Shown here piece by piece: positions 44,601 through 50,147 of a DNA stretch of 64,000 bases; position 1 is the first letter of the stretch, and the number at the start of each line of letters is the position of its first letter. This stretch comes from Oscillospiraceae bacterium (GTDB lineage: Bacteria; Bacillota; Clostridia; Oscillospirales; Oscillospiraceae), in assembly GCA_902761635.1 (NCBI GenBank), contig CACWLG010000008.1, forward strand, positions 44,124 to 108,123, in the 5' to 3' direction. Under the pieces are notes generated by a model. That model had not been told where the DNA came from and searched no databases. It saw only the letters and a list, made by a program, of their open reading frames with translations. The translations under genes were made by a program, and so were the position numbers.

Positions 44601-46982
44601 CTCCATACCGTGACCGATGCCGTGGCTGCCGTTGCTGCCCGAGGCGGCGAGAACCGTGCCGCCGCTGATCGTGACGGTGCCGCCGTTGCCGCCGTCGCCG
44701 CCGCCGATGCCCGCGCCGCCGTATTCATGCCTGGTAAATGCTTCCATAAGCAGGTTGGCGATCACCTCGAGGCCTGCTCTGGCCGCGGAATTCTGCTTCT
44801 CCGCCGTGATCCACTTGTGTCCGTGGCCGAAGGGGACCTGCAGATCCGTGCCGCGGGCGATGACATAGCCGCCGCTGATGTTCACGATGCCGCCGTTGCC
44901 CTTGTAGCTGCCGCCGATGCCCGCGCCTCTTTTGGAAGACACCGCCTCCACAAAGCCGCCGCTGATGTTCACCGTACAGCCCGTGCCGCCCCTCTCGATG
45001 GCGTTCATACCCGCGCCGATACCGGCGCCGTCGGTGCCGGAGGCGATGACATGGCCGCCCTTGATGATAACAGCACCGTTATCATTGATACGCCTGCCGC
45101 CGCTTGTGATGCCGCTGTCGCCGATGCCCGGCCCGCCGTTGCTGGCATGCGCGATGACGACGCCGCCGTCAATGATGATATCGGCGCCCAGATTTTTGTC
45201 TTCCCCTGCGCCGATGGCGGCAGAGTAGTTAATGGTATCCTGCTGGTCGGTTGAAAGGCTTTTCGCCGTGACCAGGCCGCCGTGGATGACAATGGGGCCC
45301 GTGATGGTTCCGCCCTTTCCGCCGCCGATGCCCGCGCCCTTTTTCCCCTTCACCGTCACGCTGCCGTCGTACATGGTAAAGCCGCGCAGATTGCCGTCGG
45401 TGCCGCCGCCGATGCCGGAGCCCTGTATGGCGCCCACAGCCTTGATCTCGCCGCCGTAGACCGTGATGACGCCGCCGTCTTCACCCCGGTTCCCGCCGAT
45501 GCCCGCATAAAAGCTCTCCCGTGTGCCTCTGTCGTAATTGACCTCGCAGCGCAGAAGGCCCGTGCCCTTGTCCTCAGCATAGACGGTGAGGGCGGTTTTC
45601 GGGTCCACCTGCGTCGCGGTGCGGATGCCGTACTTGCAGGTGAGGGTGCAGCCGTCGCGCAGGATCAGATGCACGTCGCCCAGCACGGTGAGGCGGTGTT
45701 TTTCAAAGGTGACGTCCTTGTCGACGATATACCAGCCGTCCTTGAGCGTCATGCCCATCTGTTCCTTAATGGTGGACATGGGGGTGTATTTGACGCACTC
45801 CAGCGTCTCGCCGAGTTTCCGGTACGGAACGCCCGGCATGTGCGATTTGACCGTGATCGTATATTCATTCGTGGGGCTTACATCGCCCTCCCACGGCGAA
45901 GTGCCGACTGTGAGCGTGACCGTTTCATCGAACACCCAGGGCACCTCGACGAACCAGATGTCCATATCCTTAAAAGTCTTCACAAGGTTCGGATGGCTTG
46001 AGGAAACATAGACCACATATAAGTTTTTCTCTTCCGTGACTACGCTGTCCACGATATTTTTCACAGGCGTCGGGACGCTGCTCGTAGCAGTGTAGCGGCG
46101 CTCGGTGCGGGTAAACTCCACCACAAATGCGGAAAAGCCCGTGGTCTCGGCATAGACGGTGCCGTCCTCCACACGGGCGGGCAGCTCCTCCTGCGCGCCG
46201 GAAGCGGGAAGGTGTACGACCCTCACGTCCAGGCTCTCGTCGGACGCCTCGGGCAAGTCGAAGGCCAGGGTCACCGTCTCGCCCTCAGGGGGCTGCAGGG
46301 CCTCGCCCTCGGGAGAGAGCATGCTGATCTCGTAGCGGTAGGATGCCACGGTCTCGGTCGTGACGCCGCAGTTTGCGCTCACGTCGGACGCGCGGCGGGG
46401 ATTGACCAGCAGGACCTCGTCCCCGTCGGGGATGGCCTCGTCATAAATCAGATCTTCGGAGTCGTCTTCATCCTCTTCCGGCGCGCTCTCAAAGCTATTG
46501 GTTTCAGCAAGCTTCAAAAGCCTCGTGCCTTCTGTCTCGGTCAGGGGCGTCACGCTGAGGCTCGTGCCCGTCGGGAACAGTTCCTCCCCTGCCGCAAGGC
46601 GCACCGTACCGGGGACGGCTTCGGTCTGAAGCTGCGCGTCAGGGACAGTTGTCTCAGCCGCAGAGGACGCCAGCTCGGGCGCGGCTTCAAGCGTGTCCCG
46701 TGCGCTCTCCGGGACCTGCTCCTGCGCGTCGGCTTCCGCCGTGTCCGCCGGGCTCTCGTCCTCAGACCGGGGCAGCCCTTGCGCAGGGAGATATCCCTCT
46801 TCGGCCTCTTCTTTGAGGAGCTCATCAAAAAGCGCAGGCTCACAGTCCGTCTGTGCCGTCTCTTCGTCCTCCAGGAGAAACTCCTCGGCAAAGGCTGCAA
46901 AGCCGGATGAGCTCGTAAACAGGGTCAGGACCAGCAGAAGCGAAGCCAGGCGCTTCCAAATCGGATATCGGGATGATTTCAC
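38643..46982 (-). CDS. Giant secreted protein: beta-helix region plus Cys-rich tandem super-repeats
   Basis: 2779 residues, starting at GTG 46982 (GGAGG nine bases upstream). A signal peptide (LASLLLVLTLFTSSSGFAAFA) and an acidic region come first. A glycine-rich beta-helix-like segment (about 470-850) follows, with GAGIGGG.GG recurring about ten times alternating with GG-x-V/I. A linker with CxxC pairs leads to about nine super-repeats of roughly 150 residues (DNA about 39850-43325). Each repeat contains LGHDWGEW, R-x-C-x-x-D-x-x-H, SCTEPGSITYWTCTGCGRLF and a second CxxC, reminiscent of small metal ribbons. The C-terminal region (about 2350-2779) is a non-repetitive all-beta domain. No LPxTG sorting signal or membrane anchor is seen at the end. 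Adhesin or wall-associated scaffold is likely. Confidence 0.85.
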   Translation of the reverse strand: MKSSRYPIWKRLASLLLVLTLFTSSSGFAAFAEEFLLEDEETAQTDCEPALFDELLKEEAEEGYLPAQGLPRSEDESPADTAEADAQEQVPESARDTLEAAPELASSAAETTVPDAQLQTEAVPGTVRLAAGEELFPTGTSLSVTPLTETEGTRLLKLAETNSFESAPEEDEDDSEDLIYDEAIPDGDEVLLVNPRRASDVSANCGVTTETVASYRYEISMLSPEGEALQPPEGETVTLAFDLPEASDESLDVRVVHLPASGAQEELPARVEDGTVYAETTGFSAFVVEFTRTERRYTATSSVPTPVKNIVDSVVTEEKNLYVVYVSSSHPNLVKTFKDMDIWFVEVPWVFDETVTLTVGTSPWEGDVSPTNEYTITVKSHMPGVPYRKLGETLECVKYTPMSTIKEQMGMTLKDGWYIVDKDVTFEKHRLTVLGDVHLILRDGCTLTCKYGIRTATQVDPKTALTVYAEDKGTGLLRCEVNYDRGTRESFYAGIGGNRGEDGGVITVYGGEIKAVGAIQGSGIGGGTDGNLRGFTMYDGSVTVKGKKGAGIGGGKGGTITGPIVIHGGLVTAKSLSTDQQDTINYSAAIGAGEDKNLGADIIIDGGVVIAHASNGGPGIGDSGITSGGRRINDNGAVIIKGGHVIASGTDGAGIGAGMNAIERGGTGCTVNISGGFVEAVSSKRGAGIGGSYKGNGGIVNISGGYVIARGTDLQVPFGHGHKWITAEKQNSAARAGLEVIANLLMEAFTRHEYGGAGIGGGDGGNGGTVTISGGTVLAASGSNGSHGIGHGMEGESNGTATITDDYARIRHGTSMDKLCETMRKDSYGWNSITREKRNSILTFSGITYISACEHGDMVYRQVDKNYHEHCCNTCLYYERAEAHDFDEKGICRKCLYNRNDKPVEYDIWYLGNRVTSENMEKMHYDPFTHTLTIPKNVDWTLLKPLTNDALIYAEGDLTIDGNAWLSPKDNPAKYGVYVKNGTVTFKADSNLSFSAGEYGIYAPGGINIENVKALGFTAREGGTGVYFGDKPPVINENVGIKIPEYGKASGGAIADKDGKKAAAVSFVRGLTLSFDANGAVGTPTPMKGLVKNREYTLPEGKPRRQNYDFLYWSIDGSMYDAGMSFSIGEDTTAKAVWQEHAHSWKAPIWEWKQDENGNMLATALFVCSECNELSQVAASVFASTTKAACEKPGSIRYLASVRAFGGDNGEYNDSRTVTLPALGHDWGEWKTTAEPTAENPGEMTRVCKNDSSHVEQKLIPQLHSHSLIEVARSEPICVRAGNIRYWKCTGCGEYFADAEGKTGIGKESVILPATGTHQPTATTTVTKEATCTERGEYQYRVRCKDCGQLLEGRNDWNVPLGHDWGDWTVTREASETQEGEETRTCKRDASHVETRVIPRAAHVHRLEKTEAAAATCMEPGNIAYWTCTGCGRLFADSTGTQEIARTATVVDPLGHQTEGKATSAGITKQPGCTERGFERMEIRCTRCGEVISVHDRVLDPLGHDWGEWTVTKAATEGEEGSEQRVCARDESHIETRAIPRLKHVHTLVKTEGRQPSCTVPGSMEYWTCTGCGKLFADDAGTNETTQAETVIPVKDHTPKDAWDLTGSLAPTCGTEGLDTYVRRCSVCGAALETRTERTSALGHAWGAWTVTKPATEQETGIETRTCARCGKAGQHVIPKLAHRHSMTKTDAAAPGCTEPGNIAYWTCTGCGRRFADAAGKKEIYDSDIALPAKGHSAGSGWQLDAVTKQPGCTDQGYRRMKLYCSDCGEELSSRGESIAPLGHDWGEWETTLEPTETQEGRQTRVCLNDERHVEERTLPVLQHTHTLTAIPAQQPGCVAPGSSAYYRCSGCGLYFADAAGTKPVDPEDMATDPLGHTAGAWSEGTVEKSPTCTEIGIRSYTLFCARCGEALTTRTERIPALGHAWGEWITDTQATEEAEGTEIRICAHDADHTETRAIPKLPHVHTLVRTEGTEPSCTEPGSITYWTCTGCGRLFTEAEGTTEITPDNLTLPPNGHTAADWVSEKQEPDCTTPGYVRFTLHCADCGETLSTRGDAIFALGHDWGKWETIKTPTETEDGEEQRICLHDPAHVQTRAIPALGHTHTMTLVPEKAASCTEEGSRAYYRCRGCGLCFEDEQGKNWIAPEDTVIPPLGHKTGAWEEESSTAPGCTQPGVKTLALHCENCTAILSTRSEIIPAAGHDWGKATYLWSDDLSIVVAERRCRNDTSHIQQEICDAIEIKTAVPASCEDEGVALYRALFENPAFDSEKTRSIPALGHKWGEWTVIRAATETEDGEQTRVCENDPTHSETAVIPSITHVHKLTAVPEKKPGCTEEGNIAYWICESCDSVFTDAGGENEVEPELYDTIFLAPLGHDWQRNGEAVWTDDRYSAVLRFVCRHDTSHICEALAEAQLQPEIILPTREADGSVTYTVAADLEGKTYTEQLCESIARPGYTYREETETWTRGSGKSAVFRVVRGNGSDDVNHDKLTMELFTGIEIDGRSVTADHYSAEKGSVIVTIKSEYLETLSDGEHSLTVNFGDGAVTTRFLIAAAPDPLPFYYSKEDVLTCFGRTAPALREWEDDTDTLFLGWYADAEFSGSPIATETDIPETGAYARYIPANALALGIQFRTNSKTGDPNKTDLRFVTSVPEKSLYSKIGFDIDYKLSGAADYSDLADAQYSDKIYSDYIWQTVEDQVTKFEVADAVRLLGANALWSKNLTCCAVLGVPNKLYLDGSTPAETDFRVTLYLVTKDGVRSEIKPKEFYITWNGTKPVPAKRS

Positions 46983-47029
46983 AATGATCGACCTCCGGAC
47001 GGTATACCGTGCAAATAGATATTCACTTT

Positions 47030-47058
47030 ATTATACCACTTTTTACAAAGTGATGCAA
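47030..47058 (-). promoter_or_regulatory. Promoter of the giant secreted protein gene
   Basis: Minus strand TTGCAT (47058-47053), 17 bases, TATAAT (47035-47030). The spacer contains CACTT-TGTAA-AAGTG, a small inverted repeat that could be an operator. Confidence 0.7.
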
Positions 47059-47080
47059 TACATGCGGCGTTCGCAGAATG

Positions 47081-47116
47081 AAAAAAAGCCGGAGGGCGAC
47101 AACGTTGCCCTCCGGC
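47081..47116 (-). terminator. Intrinsic terminator after the MATE fusion gene
   Basis: GCCGGAGGGC (47088-47097) pairs with GCCCTCCGGC (47107-47116); on the minus strand seven T follow (47087-47081). It lies some 260 bases past the MATE fusion stop; between them no gene is seen. Confidence 0.85.
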
Positions 47117-47374
47117 CGGACTGCCGGAAAAGTCTGTTTATTCATTGCGAGCCTGTGACCGATGTCACGCGGCAGCAGCGATAAGGAACGACCTCTTGAA
47201 AGAACATTTTTGGGATCATATAAGATGCATAGAGACGGATAAAGACGTCTTGACGAGCGGGTTCACTGAGACGCAGTTGATTTCAAAAAAACGCTGTTGA
47301 AGCGGCAAGGATTCCGGCTTACTCCATTTCTGTAAGCTATGCAATTGACCGGCGCTTGTCATAAACGCGGTTTT

Positions 47375-49159
47375 TCAAATCCGTATGGTCAGCACATTCA
47401 GGCCCAGCAGATTCTGATAGCTCACATCCTCGGCGATCCTGCAGACCATGCGGATGCCGATGTTGCTGCCCGTTTCGCCCGGCTCCATGGCGCTTGCGCG
47501 CTCAGCCGGATCAAAGGCCGTGCAGTTGTCGCGGATACGCAGGATCAGGTCGTCTCCTTTGTGTACCACGCGTATGTCGATGTGGTTCTTCTTGCCGTCC
47601 TTCTTGAAGCCGTGTTTGATGACGTTGCCTGCCATCTCCTCCATGCACAGCCCGGCGAAATATGCCCTGCGCCGGTCGATGCCACGCTCCAGGCAGAAAT
47701 CGCCGATCTGCTGGGATACCGTCACTACCCCTTCCATGCTGTTCACGCTGATGTCGATACGCTCGTTTTCCGGTACGCCGATCCGCTCCGGAATCGCCAT
47801 CAGCTCCTCCATGCTGCGCGGGAAGCGCCCGCGCAACACCCACGAATCCACGATGACCACCAGGGTGCAGAGTATGCCGTTGCAGGTATTGGCGAGGTAC
47901 AGGCCGTTCATCTTCATGGATGGGATCAGCAGGAAGCTGAACAGCACCACGCCGATCACCCCGTCGACCGTGGGCAGAAGCACCGCCAGGACCCGCTTTT
48001 CCGCAGTCTGCGCGTAGCTTGCAAAGTGGATGCTGACCATGGACCAGGGCATGCACAGCGGCAGGAGACGAAAGCCCATCACGGTCATCTGATACACGGG
48101 CTCGGCAGGGTCGCGGTAAAACAGGCGGGTCAGCGGTTCGGCCAGCACAACGAGCAGCACCACGATCGTACACATCACGAGCATGCCCTTCGTCATCGTG
48201 ATCTTCATCGTATTCACAAGGGATCTGCGATCCTCCTCCCCGATGCTGATGCTGAAGAGCATCCTGCACACGGCGGCCATGCCGAAGGGAACTGCCCAGA
48301 CGATTGCCAGCAGCGAATTGGACGCGGAGAACGAGGAGATACCGATGCTCCCGACATATTTCAGCACCAGGAAATTCACGATCAGGCAGCGCAGCATTTC
48401 CCCAAAGCGGGCGATCGCGCCGGGATAACCGAGCCTGACGATCAGTCCGCCCTCCTCGCGCTGCCAGGTGCGCAGGGAGAAGCGCAGCTCCGATTGCTCA
48501 CGCAGGAAGTAGGCGGCCTGAATGCCGAAAAACACCCAGTTTGAGAGCGCGGTGCAAAGCCCCAGGCCGAAGGTGCCCATGCGAAAGACCACAATAAAGA
48601 GATGGTCAAACACGACTTTGCATAAGAAGCACGCAACGCTTGCGACCATGGTGCGCCGCGTCTGGTTTTGCAGGGAGAGGAAGGAGAAAAGCTGCTGCCC
48701 CAGCAGGAGCGGCGGAATGCCGATAATCTGTCCGAGTATATACTGGTTCAGCATTTGCAGATCCGGCTGCTGGGAAAGCAGAAGCCGCGTCAGGCTCGTC
48801 GCCACGGCGAGTACCAGGGCCGCGGAGGTCAGCAGAGAGATGCCGAGGGCGATCAGGAGATCGACCGTAAACAGCTCCGGGAGCTTCTCTCTTTTCGTGG
48901 TCACGTACCGGCCGTAGAGGATCTGCGAGCCGCTGACCAGCACGATGCCCGCCGCGGAGAGGAAGAGGTTGATCGGGCCGAAAAGCCCGATTGCGCTCAT
49001 CGCCGCCGTCCCGATGGCGTTGCTGGCATAGAGGGTGTCCACGATCCCGTTGACCGCGTTGATGACAAGCAGCAGAATCTGATAGGGCAGGAGCCGGAAA
49101 TACAGCTCGGTCAACAGCTTGTATTCGTTCGTTTTTTGTTTCAAGTACAGCACCCCCAT
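47375..49159 (-). CDS. MATE-type transporter fused to an RsbW-like ATPase domain
   Basis: 594 residues. Residues 1-450 form a MATE/MVF-type membrane transporter with about 12 helices (LLPYQILLLVINAVNGIVDT, IGTAAMSAIGLFGPINLFLS, LGYPGAIARFGEMLRCLIVN). Residues 460-594 form a GHKL ATPase of the RsbW/SpoIIAB class: N-box YFAGLCMEEMAGNVIKHGF, G1 box LILRIRDNCTAFDPAER, G2 box SNIGIRMVCRIAEDVSY and the end LNVLTIRI. MATE pumps are ion driven and normally lack any ATPase, while RsbW-like kinases are separate soluble proteins that phosphorylate anti-anti-sigma factors. The fused frame is continuous with no sign of frameshift. The ATG at 49159 has only a weak ribosome site. No sigma factor or STAS gene is near. 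Confidence 0.87.
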   Translation of the reverse strand: MGVLYLKQKTNEYKLLTELYFRLLPYQILLLVINAVNGIVDTLYASNAIGTAAMSAIGLFGPINLFLSAAGIVLVSGSQILYGRYVTTKREKLPELFTVDLLIALGISLLTSAALVLAVATSLTRLLLSQQPDLQMLNQYILGQIIGIPPLLLGQQLFSFLSLQNQTRRTMVASVACFLCKVVFDHLFIVVFRMGTFGLGLCTALSNWVFFGIQAAYFLREQSELRFSLRTWQREEGGLIVRLGYPGAIARFGEMLRCLIVNFLVLKYVGSIGISSFSASNSLLAIVWAVPFGMAAVCRMLFSISIGEEDRRSLVNTMKITMTKGMLVMCTIVVLLVVLAEPLTRLFYRDPAEPVYQMTVMGFRLLPLCMPWSMVSIHFASYAQTAEKRVLAVLLPTVDGVIGVVLFSFLLIPSMKMNGLYLANTCNGILCTLVVIVDSWVLRGRFPRSMEELMAIPERIGVPENERIDISVNSMEGVVTVSQQIGDFCLERGIDRRRAYFAGLCMEEMAGNVIKHGFKKDGKKNHIDIRVVHKGDDLILRIRDNCTAFDPAERASAMEPGETGSNIGIRMVCRIAEDVSYQNLLGLNVLTIRI

Positions 49160-49289
49160 CCAAGGAACTTATGAAAGGGCCGGAGGATTCCGCAGCCTTG
49201 ACGGATCGTCGCTTTTATGCGTCCATTATACGCAAGAACGCAGAGCAATGCAAGGCATAAGAAAAGGAGCTTTCTCAAAACATTTGCAA

Positions 49290-49439
49290 GATCGACCCGC
49301 CGAAATCGCAGAATGCTGCAAAACGGCGGGCCGATGAGGGCAGAGGGTGAATTGCCAGGAGGCCGCCGGTCAAATAACCGGTGGCCCCCTTCGGCATTTG
49401 TATTGATACAGGGATTGTCTTCTTTTGAGACAGCCCCCC
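49290..49439. repeat. Dispersed intergenic repeat, copy C (with insertion)
   Basis: Begins GATCGACCCGCCGAAA and ends TTTTGAGACAGCCCCC like copies B and D. In the middle it has an extra hairpin GGCCGCCGGT/ACCGGTGGCC (49361-49386). It fills most of the 315-base gap between the MATE fusion and the LRR gene. Confidence 0.65.
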
Positions 49440-49474
49440 GACGAGACAGGCAGCCTCGTTTTTCCGGATTTGTC

Positions 49475-49987
49475 TCAGCCCAAAGCGACGTAAGGGAGCG
49501 TTACCGGGGGCTGGGCCGGTTGGGATACAGGGGTGTCGTCGTTTGCAGGGATGAAGGAGATGTTGAACTCCTCGGCGAAGCGCTGGGCCTCGGTGTTGAT
49601 TTCTCCGTAGATCGTAACATTGGGGCTGCCGTCAAGGGCTGTGTCGTCGATGTGCTGCACCGTACCGGGGATGACAAGCTCGGTAAGCTTCTTGCAGTCG
49701 GCGAAGGCGCGCGGCCCGATGGCGGTCACGTTCTCGGTGATCTCCACGCGTTTGGCGTCAATGCTCGCGAAGGCTTCTTCCTCGATGGTGACGAGGGCGG
49801 CTGGGAGCGTGAAGCCCTCGCCCTCGGCAGCGTTAAAGGCGTTGGTCTCCCCTGCCGTGAGGGCCGGGGTTTCGACCACGACGGGGATACCGTCCATATA
49901 GATAAGCTCCACGCCGTTGTCCGCAAAGGCGGAGGCGCCCAGGCTCAGCAGCAGAGCAAAGATTAGAAGGAAACTAAGCTTTTTCAT
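49475..49987 (-). CDS. Small secreted BspA-type leucine-rich repeat protein
   Basis: 170 residues from the ATG at 49987, eight bases after AGGAGG; the open frame upstream to 50059 overlaps the peptide gene and is not needed. Signal peptide LSFLLIFALLLSLGASAFA, then LRR_5 units: LVTIEEEAFASIDAKRVEI, VTAIGPRAFADCKKLTELVI, VQHIDDTALDGSPNVTIYG and AQRFAEEFNISFIP, with a Pro-rich tail ending LPYVALG. Its last 60 codons are duplicated as a remnant at 54727. It is the final gene behind the ubiquitin-like protein and the 41-residue peptide. Confidence 0.85.
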   Translation of the reverse strand: MKKLSFLLIFALLLSLGASAFADNGVELIYMDGIPVVVETPALTAGETNAFNAAEGEGFTLPAALVTIEEEAFASIDAKRVEITENVTAIGPRAFADCKKLTELVIPGTVQHIDDTALDGSPNVTIYGEINTEAQRFAEEFNISFIPANDDTPVSQPAQPPVTLPYVALG

Positions 49988-50006
49988 GTTCAATACCTCC
50001 TGGCGT

Positions 50007-50132
50007 TTAGTCCGGTACTTTTTCCGTGACAGGATCACCGTCCACGTTGTTGTTGGCATTCAGGCTGGTGGTGATGATGTCCTCGGTCTCAAAACGGGTG
50101 ACTGTGATTGTGACAGGCTCGTACTTTTCCAT
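50007..50132 (-). CDS. 41-residue peptide with DIITTS motif
   Basis: ATG at 50132, TAA at 50007. It begins MEKYEPVTITVTRFE, continues TEDIITTSLNANNN and ends VDGDPVTEKVPD. AAAGGAG lies ten bases upstream. It sits 15 bases after the stop of the 931-residue secreted protein and 19 bases before the LRR gene start, exactly the place the 47-residue peptide holds in the other locus. Shared features are a Tyr-(x)-x-Pro start, a beta-prone middle and (E/P)-x-DIIT(S/T)S. No signal peptide or cysteine. Function unknown. Confidence 0.78.
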   Translation of the reverse strand: MEKYEPVTITVTRFETEDIITTSLNANNNVDGDPVTEKVPD

Positions 50133-50147
50133 GGTTTGTCTTCTCCT

